This document shows, one piece after another, positions 16,444 through 26,496 of a stretch of 64,000 nt of DNA. A model generated the notes under the pieces. That model made no database searches. It had not been told where the DNA came from and saw only the letters and a list, made by a program, of their open reading frames with translations. A program made the translations under genes and the position numbers. This DNA comes from Labrenzia sp. THAF82 (GTDB taxonomy: Bacteria > Pseudomonadota > Alphaproteobacteria > Rhizobiales > Stappiaceae), in contig NZ_CP045354.1 in NCBI RefSeq assembly GCF_009363435.1, forward strand, positions 2,508,501 to 2,572,500. Direction: 5' to 3'. Position 1 is the stretch's first letter; every line of letters starts with the position of its first letter.

Positions 16444-17261
16444 TCCAGGCCATGACGCTGACTGCTCCTGTAAGTACTGAGAATACGCCTGCCGATACGA
16501 GTGAAGGCGCCGGCAATGTTCTGTCCGTTCGGAACGTCACCGTGGGGTTTGGCAGCAAGATCATTCTGCAGGATCTCGATCTCGACGTGCGTCGCGGCGA
16601 AGTGCTGGGCTTCGTCGGGGGATCGGGAACCGGGAAATCGGTGCTGATGCGCACGATTTTGGGTCTGAACCGCAAAAGATCCGGATCGATTTCTGTATTC
16701 GGCCATGACCTTTCTACAGCCAGCGTGAATGAACGTAAGGCTATCGAACGCCGATGGGGTGTACTTTTCCAGCAAGGCGCGTTGTTTTCGTCTCTTTCCG
16801 TCAAACAGAATATTCAGGTGCCGATGCGTGAGCACCTGAAACTGTCGCCACAATTGATGGACGAGTTGGCGACATTGAAACTGGAATTGGTTGGTCTGCC
16901 GCAGGATGCAGCCGACAAATTACCTTCCGAACTGTCCGGTGGCATGGTCAAAAGGGCCAGTTTGGCCCGTGCTCTTGCACTTGATCCAGATTTGGTGTTT
17001 CTGGACGAGCCGACGTCCGGTCTCGACCCGATCGGTGCGGCGGCTTTTGATTCGCTGATTGCAAACTTGAGTTCGACTCTCGGATTGACCGTTTATATGG
17101 TCACACATGATCTCGACAGTCTTCATTCTATCTGTGATCGCATTGCTGTTCTTGGGAAAAAGCGTGTTCTGGCCATCGGGACACTGGACGATATGATGAA
17201 AAATGACGATCCCTGGATTGAGGCGTATTTCCGGGGGCAGCGGGCGCTGCGCCGAGTATAG
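16440..17261 (+). CDS. MlaF-like ABC transporter ATPase
   Basis: 273-residue nucleotide-binding subunit of the Mla-type lipid transporter. Walker A is GGSGTGKSVLMR (near residues 60-71), the Q-loop is VLFQQGALFSSL, the signature is LSGGMVKRASLARAL, Walker B is LVFLDEPTSGLDP and the switch histidine is in VTHDLDSL. The first 20 residues are a Thr/Pro-rich tail not usual in MlaF. The start overlaps the permease stop by four bases and the next gene begins 10 nt after this stop, so stoichiometric translation is likely. Confidence 0.92.
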   Translation: MIQAMTLTAPVSTENTPADTSEGAGNVLSVRNVTVGFGSKIILQDLDLDVRRGEVLGFVGGSGTGKSVLMRTILGLNRKRSGSISVFGHDLSTASVNERKAIERRWGVLFQQGALFSSLSVKQNIQVPMREHLKLSPQLMDELATLKLELVGLPQDAADKLPSELSGGMVKRASLARALALDPDLVFLDEPTSGLDPIGAAAFDSLIANLSSTLGLTVYMVTHDLDSLHSICDRIAVLGKKRVLAIGTLDDMMKNDDPWIEAYFRGQRALRRV

Positions 17262-17271
17262 GTTGAACTGA

Positions 17272-19266
17272 ATGGAAACCCGCGCGAACTACATCCTGAT
17301 CGGTGCCTTCATGGTGGCCACCCTGATCGGTGCGTTCGGCTTCGTGTACTGGCTCGCCGTAACTGCTGAATCCAGACAGAATGTTGAGTTGAAGATTGTT
17401 TATCCCGGTCCCGTGACAGGATTGCCTGTCGGTGGTCAGGTGCTTTTCAACGGCATCAAGGTCGGTGACGTCAAATCCCTCGATTTTGCACCGGGCGACC
17501 CAACAAAGGTCGTCGCCACTGTCCGTATCAACCCGAATACTCCGCTGCACGAAGACACCAAGGCGACGTTGAATTTCACGGGTCTTACCGGTGTTGCATA
17601 TGTCGACTTGAGCGGTGGGTCGAGTTCTTCGCCATTGCTGCTCAATCAGGAAAGCGAGCAGGTTCCGGTGATTTATGCCGAGCGCTCCTTCTTCGATGAC
17701 ATCGTCGATGGTGCCCGCGACGTTTTGAAACGTGCGGACTCGACGATGAAAACCATCGACGACCTGTTGAAAGAAAACCGCCCGGCGATAACCGAAATCA
17801 TCACGAACGCCGAGACATTTTCAGCGGCACTGGCAGCCAATTCCGACGGCGTGAAGGATTTCATGGCCAGTATCGGAAAAGCATCCGATGCCTTCTCAAG
17901 TCTCGCCGGTCGCATGGAAGGGCTGGTTGACCAGGGAGAACGGTTGTTGGCCGCCGTGCCGTCCGACAAGGTTACGGCCATTGTTGACGACCTCACGGAG
18001 TTTTCCGCCAGCCTCGGCAAAGCCAGCAAGGATATTGACCTGTTGATGGCCGACGCCCAGGGAGCGGCCCAGGAACTGGAAAACTTCACAAAAAAGCTGA
18101 ACGAAGGCCTGGATCAGGTCCACAAGGTTGTCGAGGCCGTCAAGCCGGAAGAAGTCGAGAAGGTCATGAAGGGCGCGGCCGCACTTGGCGAAGTGCTTGA
18201 AAAGCGCACCGGGGACATTGAAAAGCTGATCGTCTCGACCAGCGAGACGATGCACAATGTCAACGCAATCGTCGAAACCATTCAAAAGCAGGATGGTGCC
18301 ATCAAGGAAATCATCGAAGGCGGACGCGACGTGGTGGTGAAAGTGGATGCCATCATGACACGCGGTGTCGAGATTGCCGCTGCTATTGACCCGCTCCAGA
18401 TTGAAGAGGTCGTCAATTCCGTGAGTTCCTTCACCGAAGGCATGAATGCGTCTTTGGTGCGTGTTGATGAAATCCTGGCAAGCGTTGACCCGGAAACGGT
18501 TGAAAACGCTGTCGACGGTGTGGCCAGCGTGATCGACAATTTCAACAATCAGCAGAGCCAGATCAACGAGATCATCGCTTCCACCAAGTCAACGGTTCAG
18601 AATTTTGAAGCCGTCTCTGCGACTGTACGTGGTCAGGATGACCGGATTGCTGCATTGATCACCGATGTGCAGGCTGCTGCAGAGCGCTTTTCCACGACGC
18701 TTGAAACTGCAAACGAATTGCTGATTGCAGTGGATCCTGAAAAAATCGCCAACATCGTCGGGTCCGTCGAGACGACCGCCGCCGGTCTGGCCAATCAGGA
18801 AGACGGGATACCGGCGATCCTGGAGAGTGCTCGTCAGGCTGCGGACAATGTCGAACAGATGACCGCCAACCTTTCCAAGCGCACGCCTGATGTTGACCAG
18901 ATCATCACCGATGCCAAACAGATGACGGCGACTTTGAACTCAACGTCAGTTCGGGTGGAAAGCCTGGTTGAGAAAGTGTCGACAATGGTGGACGGCGATG
19001 GTGAAGGCCTCATCAAGGAAGCAACGCTTGCAGCGCAGGCCATCCGGAAAGTGGCCGTGGCGTTTGAAAGCCGGGCTGATTCCATCGCGGGCGGTCTTTC
19101 AAAATTCGCCACCCAGGGTTCAACCGACTTTGCCTCCGCACTGGCGCAGCTCAACCGGACGCTGGTTTCCATTCAACGAGCAGCAGAAAGCTTTGAGCGC
19201 AGTCCCAACAGGGTGATCTTTGGCGGCGAGGATGTGCCGACCTACTCAGGTGGCCGGCGGCGCTGA
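17272..19266 (+). CDS. MlaD-like MCE-domain protein with long helical tail
   Basis: 664-residue substrate-binding component of the lipid transporter, anchored by one N-terminal helix (YILIGAFMVATLIGAFGFVYW, residues 5-25) with the rest in the periplasm. The MCE domain (about residues 38-118) has the typical GPVTGLPVGGQVLFNGIKVG and LTGVAYVDLSGG strands. The following 540 residues are nearly pure amphipathic helix with repeated ETV-x2-VDxI/NxIVE-type segments, far longer than E. coli MlaD (183 residues). Such tails form hydrophobic tubes that span the periplasm in other MCE proteins, so a tunnel to the outer membrane is plausible. The C-terminus is Gly/Arg-rich. Confidence 0.9.
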   Translation: METRANYILIGAFMVATLIGAFGFVYWLAVTAESRQNVELKIVYPGPVTGLPVGGQVLFNGIKVGDVKSLDFAPGDPTKVVATVRINPNTPLHEDTKATLNFTGLTGVAYVDLSGGSSSSPLLLNQESEQVPVIYAERSFFDDIVDGARDVLKRADSTMKTIDDLLKENRPAITEIITNAETFSAALAANSDGVKDFMASIGKASDAFSSLAGRMEGLVDQGERLLAAVPSDKVTAIVDDLTEFSASLGKASKDIDLLMADAQGAAQELENFTKKLNEGLDQVHKVVEAVKPEEVEKVMKGAAALGEVLEKRTGDIEKLIVSTSETMHNVNAIVETIQKQDGAIKEIIEGGRDVVVKVDAIMTRGVEIAAAIDPLQIEEVVNSVSSFTEGMNASLVRVDEILASVDPETVENAVDGVASVIDNFNNQQSQINEIIASTKSTVQNFEAVSATVRGQDDRIAALITDVQAAAERFSTTLETANELLIAVDPEKIANIVGSVETTAAGLANQEDGIPAILESARQAADNVEQMTANLSKRTPDVDQIITDAKQMTATLNSTSVRVESLVEKVSTMVDGDGEGLIKEATLAAQAIRKVAVAFESRADSIAGGLSKFATQGSTDFASALAQLNRTLVSIQRAAESFERSPNRVIFGGEDVPTYSGGRRR

Positions 19267-19291
19267 CAAAAAGATAAAGAAGGCGGGGTAA

Positions 19292-19897
19292 ATGACAAAG
19301 GCAACCACAGACATAAGCCGTAGGCGCGTACTTGGCGCGCTCGGGCTTGGTGTGCTTGTGTCCGGTTGTACAAGCTCTGCGCCTTCAGCGTTTTACAGCA
19401 TCGAGGCTGCTGATGTCGGTGGTTCGGCTGGCCGCTCGAGCAGGGTTCAGGTGCTTGTGGCTGCTCCCAGAGCGCTGAAGGCGCTCGATACAAGTTATAT
19501 AGCGGTTGTCGACAAGGGACCGATCTACAGCTATTTCCCGAACAGCGCATGGGCTGACACCTTGCCCAATGTGGTCCAGTTGAAACTGGTGGAGACGCTC
19601 CAGAATACCGGCCGTCTGCGAGGCGTCGGGTTGCCCGGCGATGGTCTGTTGATCGACTACCAACTGCAGACGGAAATCAGGGCATTTGAACTCAAGGTCG
19701 AAGGTGCCAATCGCGGTGTTGTGGAGATTTCGGCCCGGGTGGTGAACGATCGCAATGGACGTACTGTCGCGACCAAGGTTTTCCGCGCGGAGACCCCGTC
19801 TGGCAGCACTTCGGTCGACAAGGCTGTTGAAGCCATGAACTCGTCAGCCGATCGCGTTTTTGCAGAGATGGCTGCCTGGACGCTTCGCAACGTGTGA
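19292..19897 (+). CDS. ABC-type transport auxiliary lipoprotein (PqiC/DUF330-like)
   Basis: 201-residue lipoprotein: the signal peptide with arginines (SRRRVLGALGLGVLV) ends in the lipobox VSGC, so the mature protein is acylated on the cysteine. After it comes the ABC_trans_aux fold, with FYSIEAA at the start and conserved YIAVVDKGPIYSYFPNSAWAD. Proteins of this type cap the MCE tunnel at the outer membrane (compare PqiC). It closes the STAS-MlaE/MlaF/MlaD operon and has its own AAGG ribosome site. Confidence 0.87.
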   Translation: MTKATTDISRRRVLGALGLGVLVSGCTSSAPSAFYSIEAADVGGSAGRSSRVQVLVAAPRALKALDTSYIAVVDKGPIYSYFPNSAWADTLPNVVQLKLVETLQNTGRLRGVGLPGDGLLIDYQLQTEIRAFELKVEGANRGVVEISARVVNDRNGRTVATKVFRAETPSGSTSVDKAVEAMNSSADRVFAEMAAWTLRNV

Positions 19898-20049
19898 CGA
19901 GGGTTTTCAGTTCTCGATATTCCGCTTCAGCGAACAAGCTCACGCCTTCGCAGCCAGAAGCCTGTGTCATCTACAAGCGATCAAGTTGCAGATGTAACTA
20001 AGCCGCCTGTAATATGACCGAAGAAAACAACCCGGCTTAGTGGACAGCA

Positions 20050-20583
20050 ATGAAAAGGTCACGCGAAACTGACGCTGACAAAGAAGGCAGCCTGACGAAA
20101 GGTCCCTGCAAAGATCATCAGCAATCTTCAGAGTTCGATCTGGAGAGTTTCTTTCCCTATCAGGTGCGTGTTTTTTATGCCGATGTCACAAGAGCGCTGG
20201 CAGCAATTTACCAGCGGGACTATGGCATGATGCCCGCTGAGTGGCGGATTATGGCGATCCTCAGTTCCGCGACGACTGGCTTGCAGGCAACAGAAATCGT
20301 GACGCGCTCCAGTATGGACAAAGTCGTTGTAAGTCGAGCTGTCAAACGCATGGAAGAACGCGGTTTTCTGACACGTGAAACCAATGCTGCCGATGGCCGA
20401 AGTTTTCTGCTTGAGCTTTCCTTTTCAGGCAGGGAGGTCTTTCAGGATCTCGCTCCGAAACTCAAAGCCGTCGAGAGACAGATGCTTGCTGGTTTGACCG
20501 ATCAGGACATTGCAGACTTCCTGCGAGTGATTGATCGGATCAAGAGCAATCTTTCAGACCCGTCCGAAGGTCCCATCGCCTGA
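20050..20583 (+). CDS. MarR-family transcriptional regulator
   Basis: 177-residue winged-helix regulator. The DNA-binding part reads EWRIMAILSSATTGLQATEIVTRSSMDKVVVSRAVKRMEERGFLTRETNAADGRSFLLELS, with the recognition helix DKVVVSRAVKRME and the wing at DGRSF. The N-terminal 35 residues are polar and not part of the fold. It stands alone between the Mla operon and the giant polar protein gene, and a strong terminator follows. The ligand and targets are unknown; the upstream Mla operon, on the same strand, is a possible but unproven target. Confidence 0.88.
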   Translation: MKRSRETDADKEGSLTKGPCKDHQQSSEFDLESFFPYQVRVFYADVTRALAAIYQRDYGMMPAEWRIMAILSSATTGLQATEIVTRSSMDKVVVSRAVKRMEERGFLTRETNAADGRSFLLELSFSGREVFQDLAPKLKAVERQMLAGLTDQDIADFLRVIDRIKSNLSDPSEGPIA

Positions 20584-20654
20584 TTGATTGAACAGCGACA
20601 TCCGGTGCTTATCAGCGCTTGGCGAACTGATTTTGTTGCCATACGGGCTCATAG

Positions 20655-20681
20655 AAAAAGGGCGGCCACTGGCCGCCCTTT
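20655..20681. terminator. Terminator between the marR-type gene and the giant coiled-coil gene
   Basis: Perfect stem GGGCGGCC/GGCCGCCC with a 3-nt loop (ACT), preceded by five A residues and followed by TTT, so it can end transcription from both convergent genes. Confidence 0.88.
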
Positions 20682-20706
20682 CGTGATATTCGAGGCTACA
20701 AGTTGA

Positions 20707-23700
20707 TCAGTCGAGACGACCGCTTGCATGTGCCAGCATTGTATAGACCTTGCCGGTGTCGGAGGTCAGGTATGTCTGGCCTAGCATGTTGTCACGGTCG
20801 TTGCGGGAAACCTGAGCCAGCAATTGTTCGAAATCCGCAACATAGCGCTCTACTGCAGTCCGGAATTCAGGGTCGCGGGAATACTTCTGACGAATTTCGT
20901 CGAAGGTCTGCTGGCCCTGAAGGGTGTAGAGGCGGCGTGTAAACACGTGCCTTTCACCAGCGCGATAGCGGTTCCACAAGTCAATGAATGTCTCGTGGTC
21001 AATTGCACGTGCAATGTCGACGGAAAGCGAGTTGAGACTTTCAACAGTTTGCAGCGGTGTCCGGCTCATGTCTGTGTCAGAGCCGGCATCGTCGTCACTC
21101 GAGGCACGGCGCAAGAGATCCGCAACCCATCCTTTGCCGCTTGATCCGCCACTGGCAGCCGGGGCCGGTTTTTGACGGCGTGGCTCGGCCGGGCGTGTTT
21201 GCTGCGGGCGCTGCTCGCTTGCAGGCGCTACCGGAGCAAAGCTTGCCGGGGCAGCTTGCGGAGCTGGCTGTGGAGCCGGTTGCGGGGCGGGGGCCGCACT
21301 CGCCGTTGCTACCTGAGCTTGGGGCTTAGAGATATCCAGAGCATTGGACTGTTTTGCCACAATTTCCGAAAGCTCGGTCAGGGCGCGAATCTGCTCGTTG
21401 ACCACCTTGCGGAGGGCTGCAGAAGACTCTTCCGCTTCATCCGGCAGATTAAGAACGCCCTGTTTGAGTTCGCTGCGCGTTGCTTCCAGCTCGTGATGCA
21501 CTTCGCGTGCAACGTCACGCATGCGGCCGGCAGCATCGTTGAAGCGTTCGGAAGCGTCGCTGACGGTGCGGGTCATCTCAGAGATGATGTCATCCTGAGC
21601 CGACCGGATGGCGTCTCTTGCCTTCTGGCCTTCCATACCTGCCGTCAGGCGCATCGATTCAAACTGCTCGGCAACCTGTTTGGATGCAGCTTCTGCTGCT
21701 GCACCGAGCATGTTGGCCGCATCGCGGGCCTTGTCGTCAGCTGACTCAAGCGTTTCCGACAGCGTCTGCGTGAAGGACCGCATCAGCGTATCGACCGCCT
21801 CCGTTTTTGCCAGCAACGTGTCGGCAACATCCTCTATGGCTGTGCGACGTTCGGAAACACGGCTCTCCACGGAGCTGTTTGTGTCTTCCAGATGACGTGC
21901 AGCCTTGGTCAGTTCTTCTGACTGGTCGGTAAAGCGGCCGGTCAGGTTCCGGATATCGGCAAGGGTCGTGTCTGTGACATCCCGCAGATTGGAAACCTGT
22001 TCGCCGATCAGCGATGTTGTGGAGTTGGTTTCCTGCACGGCGCGATCGACGGCGGAGCGGAACTCGCCTGCACGACGTGCCAGATTGCCTTCCACTTCCG
22101 TCAGGTTCTCGCCAGCGACACTGACGATTGTCTGGAGGTTGGAGTTGGAGTCCTCGATCTTGTTGAGGATCTCGGTCACATCCGCTTCCAGCCTGCGCTT
22201 TGTGTCGGTAAGCAGCGTCGTGGCCTGATCGCTGCGCTCGTTGATGCTGGCAACAATCCGGTCGCCTGCTTCGACGAGCGACCGGGTCGCGTCGAGGCCA
22301 GTGTGGGCAAATGTGTCAGTGACATCGCGACCCTTGACGGTGATGGCCTCAAGGATGGCGTTGTGGACTTCCGAGAGACGGCCAGTGAGGTCGTTGGCAC
22401 GGGTTTCGATCGCGTTGATCAACTCGTTGCCATCCGCGCCAACAATCTTGGCCAACTCGCCGGAACGTGCACCAAACGCCTCGTTCAAGCTGGTGGCCTT
22501 GCTCAGCAGCTCGTTTGCCACTTCGTTTCCACGGCCAACCAGAAGATCGGCGGCTTCCGCAACCGCGCTGTTGACGCGGGCGCGGACCATGCCAGCTTCG
22601 TTCGACATCTGGCCACGGATTTCTTCCAGTGTCTTTGCCAGGGTCAGGCGTGCCTGTTCGCTTTCCGCCGAAAGGTTGCCGGAGATTTCAGCAATCAGAC
22701 CGGACAGTTCGCCGCGAACCTTCTCGCTTTCGCCGGTGAGGGATCCTGTGAATTCGGCCAGCGTGCCGGCATAGAGCGTGCGGGCTTTTTCGCTCTCGGC
22801 GCCCATGGCCCGTGCTGCATCGGTAACTGCGGCCAAAACCAGCTCGCGGATCTTGCCGCTTTCGCCGGACATTGCCCCGGTCGCCTGCTGCATTGCTGCT
22901 GTAACCGCATCAGCTGCCTTTTGGCTCTCGCCGGCCAGCACACCGCGCGCTTCGCCAACGGAGCCCAGAACGATCTGACGCATGCGATCGCCTTCGCCGG
23001 TGAGCTTCTCAGTCGCCTGGTTCAAGGCGCCGTCAACAATCTCAACGGTTTTCGTGCGCTCGTCGGCAAGGGTCTGAACAGCAGCTGTGACTGCTTCCTG
23101 AACCACATCGCGCAGACGGGTGCTCTCAGTGGACAGGGTTGCGCCAGCTTCGGAGATCACGGCCGTCAGGATATCCCGTGCACGCTCACTTTCTCCGGTG
23201 AGTGTGCCGGAGATGCTCTCCAGGCGTTCGTTGAGGAGTGTCTCCAGCTGCGTTGCGCGGCTGTCGAGTGTTTCAGCAACTTCGAACACCTTGGCACCAA
23301 GCGAAACGTTGATTTCCGCAATGCGCTCAGAAAGGGACTCAGTCAGTTGTTCACTCTGCTTGCCAAGGACGTTGCCGGCTTCAGCAAGTCTGTTGTCGAG
23401 CGCCGACGTCATTTCGTCCTGACCTTCCACAAAGGCCTGGGCGATTTCCTTGGTGCGGGAAATAAGCGTTTCGGAAATCTGACGCGCACGTGCATCCAGA
23501 GTTTCATCGATACGATCGGTGCCGCTGGTCATTGAAGCCGAAATGAGCTCTGCCTTGTCGGCCATTGCTGTCGCGGCACCATCAACACGTGTCGACAGGT
23601 TCTGACCGATTTCCTCGGCGCGGTCGGCAAGCGTATTGCCGGCAGATTCGATCCGCTGACCGAGTTGCAACGTGATTGCATCGGAGCGGTCCGCCAGAAC

Positions 23701-26217
23701 GTCGGTGATGTTGCGGGTCTTTTCTTCCAGCGCTTCGCTGATCCCGGTCGTCCGGTTCTCGATGGCGTCGGACAGGATCTGGGTGCGGGCTTCGAGGGTT
23801 GCTTCAAAGGCAGCTGTGCGCTGATCCAGCGTCAGGTCCAACGTGTTGATATGGCTGCCTAGCGAAGAGTCCATCGTGGCGATACGCTCGCTAAGCGAAC
23901 TGTCCAGAGATCCGACGCGCTGTTCCAACGATGCATCCATGGTGCTGATGCGGTCGGTGAGCGTTGCGTCCATGGTTGAGAAACGCTGGTCGAGAGAGGT
24001 GTCCATCGCGGTGAGGCGATTGCCGAGCGATGCGTCCATCGTGTCGATGCGCGATGCGAACGTCGTATCGAGTGTGGACAGGCGTGAATCGAGCGCTTCG
24101 GACAAAAGAAGCGTCTTGGTATCGAACGCGTCGACCAGTTGACCGCCCTTGTCGGTGACGATGGATTCCAGTTCGGTAAGCCGTGTTGAAAGGCCTTCTT
24201 CTAGTGCCAGTCCGCGTACTTCCAGTGTTTCTGCGATCTTGCCGCTGATCTGGTTGATATCACCTGCCACGCGGTCGCCGCGGCTGCCGATGAGTTCAGC
24301 CAGCTGTGTGCCGGTTTCAGCCAGTTTGTGTGTCAGGTTACCAGTCTGTTCGCCGAGGCTTGCAGCAAACTGAGTGGAGACGCCTTCCAGCGTGTCGCGG
24401 AAACCGACCGTCTGCTGCTCGAGCATGGTCGCCATTTCGTTGCTGCGAGCGGTCAAACGCTCATCAAGCTCAGCGCCATTGATCGAAATTGCGGTGTAGA
24501 TCCGCTCGGAAATCGTATCGAGCTTCTCCGCCAGTTCACCACCGCGAACGGAAATGGTCTGGGTGAGAGAACCGGCCGTTTCATCCAGCTTGGATGCAAT
24601 CTCACCGCCGCGCAACGACAGATCGACCACAATGCTTTCGCCTGTCCCGCGCAGGATTTCAGCAACCTCGGTTGAGCGGCTGGACAACGTTTCGACGATT
24701 TCAGCGCCCCGGATGGAAATGGTATCGGTGACTGCCTGACCTTTTTCGGAAATGCTGTCGACGACCCGGGTTCCCGTCTCCGCGAGAGACTGATCGAGCG
24801 TGTTGACGCGTGTGTCGACCGTGGACACCAGCTCTTCAGTGCGGGAGGTGATTGTGTCGATCAGGCGTCCTGACGTCAGGGACAGGTTTGCGTTGATCTC
24901 TTCACCGCGTTGGGTGATCACTTCGCCGACGGAATTGCCGGTTGTTTCCAGAGTAAGCCGGAACTCGTCCGCCTTGCTGCTCAACGTGTCGATCACCGAC
25001 GTGCTGGACGTGGTCATCGTGTCGTTGATTTCGGTGCTGCGGGCGGAAAGTGTCTCAACAAACGTATTTGCGGTATCGGCAAACCGGTCGTTGACTTCGT
25101 TGCCACGTGTCGAGAGCGTTTCCCACATTGTGGAGCCGGTTTCGGCCAAGTTGTCGACCAGTTCATTGCCGGTAGTGGACAGGCGGGCAACATAGTCTTC
25201 TGCGCGCACTGTCAGGCTGTCGACCAGTTCGTTGCCGGAGGCATTCAGGGTTGCACCAAGAGATTCAATGCGCGAGTCGACGGTCGCGGTAAGCTCTTCC
25301 ACGCGATTGTTGACTGCGTCAGTCAGGCGTTGAGTGGCCTGATCGACCGTTGTTCCCAGTTCACCGGATGTGTCGGACAGCTGTGAGGAGAATTTCTCAT
25401 GCGCTCCGGCAATGGTTTCACGAACGCGCTCGGCATTCATGACGATGGATTCGCGCTGGCTGACCAGTTCCTCGATCAGGCCGCGGATTTTTAGCTCATT
25501 GTCATTGTAAGAGCGCTCGAGTGAGGAAACCTCGTTGTGCACGAGGACTTCCAGCTCGCTCGCGCGGGCAATCGCCCTTTCGATGCCGTCGCCCATGGCC
25601 GCTACTTCGCGGCGGATGGCCTGGCCGACACTGAGAATGGATTCCTTCGCCATGTCTTCTGGTTCAGCAAGGCGCAAGGCGACTTCGGTCATGCCACGGG
25701 CAACGATGCGCATTTCCTGCGCGCGCCAGATCATCATGGCCATGACAAAGAAGAAGATAATGGGGACGACAATTCCGACGATGGCCAGGATGACTTCCGG
25801 TGAAGACGTGAGTACCTGCGGATCAGTGAGCGAAGAGACCTTGTCGGAAAAGGCGGTCATGAAGAGACTGCCGCCGAGCGCTGCCCAGACGGCACTCAGG
25901 GCGAGAGCGCCCCAGAACGGTGCCGAAGAGGGGCGGCGCTGAAGTGCATAGATAAGACTGCCGATGTTCCGACGATCGTCATTGGCTGCCGGCGGTCGTC
26001 CGCCGCGACCACGCCTGCGGGACTGGCGCTCCTCGCGCTGGGATGACCGGTTGTCCGCCTGCTGACTGCGCGCTGGCTCTGCATCAGCTGCTGCGCTCGC
26101 CTCAGGTGCCGCTTCCGCAGTCCCGGCTTCAGGGCCACCGAAATCGAGTTTCAGGGCTTCTTCAACCGCAGACAGTGCCGCTTCCGCCGGATCTTTCGCC
26201 TTTGTCGGATTTGCCAT
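20707..26217 (-). CDS. Growth pole ring-like giant apolipoprotein-type protein (GPR/RgsE family)
   Basis: 1836-residue protein. Residues 1-95 are disordered (Ala/Glu, then an RSRRRGRGGR basic patch); helices at about 101-122 and 141-163 span the membrane; residues 170-1600 are long amphipathic helix with 11-residue repeats (SLDQRFSTMDA, TLTDRISTMDA, SLEQRVGSLDS and others near 700-800), as in apolipoproteins. A Pro/Ala/Gln linker follows near 1630-1690 and a compact C-terminal domain ends the chain. This architecture matches the Agrobacterium growth pole ring protein (about 2100 residues) and Sinorhizobium RgsE, which form a ring at the growing pole and organise unipolar peptidoglycan synthesis. 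Homology is inferred from architecture; no alignment was run. Confidence 0.8.
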   Translation of the reverse strand: MANPTKAKDPAEAALSAVEEALKLDFGGPEAGTAEAAPEASAAADAEPARSQQADNRSSQREERQSRRRGRGGRPPAANDDRRNIGSLIYALQRRPSSAPFWGALALSAVWAALGGSLFMTAFSDKVSSLTDPQVLTSSPEVILAIVGIVVPIIFFFVMAMMIWRAQEMRIVARGMTEVALRLAEPEDMAKESILSVGQAIRREVAAMGDGIERAIARASELEVLVHNEVSSLERSYNDNELKIRGLIEELVSQRESIVMNAERVRETIAGAHEKFSSQLSDTSGELGTTVDQATQRLTDAVNNRVEELTATVDSRIESLGATLNASGNELVDSLTVRAEDYVARLSTTGNELVDNLAETGSTMWETLSTRGNEVNDRFADTANTFVETLSARSTEINDTMTTSSTSVIDTLSSKADEFRLTLETTGNSVGEVITQRGEEINANLSLTSGRLIDTITSRTEELVSTVDTRVNTLDQSLAETGTRVVDSISEKGQAVTDTISIRGAEIVETLSSRSTEVAEILRGTGESIVVDLSLRGGEIASKLDETAGSLTQTISVRGGELAEKLDTISERIYTAISINGAELDERLTARSNEMATMLEQQTVGFRDTLEGVSTQFAASLGEQTGNLTHKLAETGTQLAELIGSRGDRVAGDINQISGKIAETLEVRGLALEEGLSTRLTELESIVTDKGGQLVDAFDTKTLLLSEALDSRLSTLDTTFASRIDTMDASLGNRLTAMDTSLDQRFSTMDATLTDRISTMDASLEQRVGSLDSSLSERIATMDSSLGSHINTLDLTLDQRTAAFEATLEARTQILSDAIENRTTGISEALEEKTRNITDVLADRSDAITLQLGQRIESAGNTLADRAEEIGQNLSTRVDGAATAMADKAELISASMTSGTDRIDETLDARARQISETLISRTKEIAQAFVEGQDEMTSALDNRLAEAGNVLGKQSEQLTESLSERIAEINVSLGAKVFEVAETLDSRATQLETLLNERLESISGTLTGESERARDILTAVISEAGATLSTESTRLRDVVQEAVTAAVQTLADERTKTVEIVDGALNQATEKLTGEGDRMRQIVLGSVGEARGVLAGESQKAADAVTAAMQQATGAMSGESGKIRELVLAAVTDAARAMGAESEKARTLYAGTLAEFTGSLTGESEKVRGELSGLIAEISGNLSAESEQARLTLAKTLEEIRGQMSNEAGMVRARVNSAVAEAADLLVGRGNEVANELLSKATSLNEAFGARSGELAKIVGADGNELINAIETRANDLTGRLSEVHNAILEAITVKGRDVTDTFAHTGLDATRSLVEAGDRIVASINERSDQATTLLTDTKRRLEADVTEILNKIEDSNSNLQTIVSVAGENLTEVEGNLARRAGEFRSAVDRAVQETNSTTSLIGEQVSNLRDVTDTTLADIRNLTGRFTDQSEELTKAARHLEDTNSSVESRVSERRTAIEDVADTLLAKTEAVDTLMRSFTQTLSETLESADDKARDAANMLGAAAEAASKQVAEQFESMRLTAGMEGQKARDAIRSAQDDIISEMTRTVSDASERFNDAAGRMRDVAREVHHELEATRSELKQGVLNLPDEAEESSAALRKVVNEQIRALTELSEIVAKQSNALDISKPQAQVATASAAPAPQPAPQPAPQAAPASFAPVAPASEQRPQQTRPAEPRRQKPAPAASGGSSGKGWVADLLRRASSDDDAGSDTDMSRTPLQTVESLNSLSVDIARAIDHETFIDLWNRYRAGERHVFTRRLYTLQGQQTFDEIRQKYSRDPEFRTAVERYVADFEQLLAQVSRNDRDNMLGQTYLTSDTGKVYTMLAHASGRLD
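23820..24090 (-). repeat. 33-bp tandem coding repeats inside the giant coiled-coil gene
   Basis: The minus strand encodes at least seven successive degenerate 11-residue units of the form S-L-x-x-R-[IVF]-x-[ST]-[ML]-D-[AS]. The DNA copies are diverged, so this is an old protein repeat rather than a fresh expansion. Confidence 0.75.
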
Positions 26218-26496
26218 TTAGGATCGCCTCACGTCCGTACTCATTACACACCGGTATTTCAGCGAAGCTGCAAAAGCAGCTCCAAACAGTACCTACCGGA
26301 TGCGTCGCTTCTGGGGCTGTTGCACAGAATGCAACGCCACAAAATCTGTTCTTAGAGGAGGGCCGCCGCTGACCGACCGCGAACTTTCCGTTCGACGGTT
26401 CACTCCCCATCTTGCCGCATCAGTTACTGTAATGGCACAATCTCTCCTAACGAACAAGAAACGGCAATAGCGTGAGTCACTTAGGGGGCAGTTTGA

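Noticed and set aside
22303..23535. 410-codon plus-strand frame opposite the giant coiled-coil gene
   Set aside because: It is an antisense shadow caused by the repetitive composition of the real gene; no ribosome site or recognisable domain.
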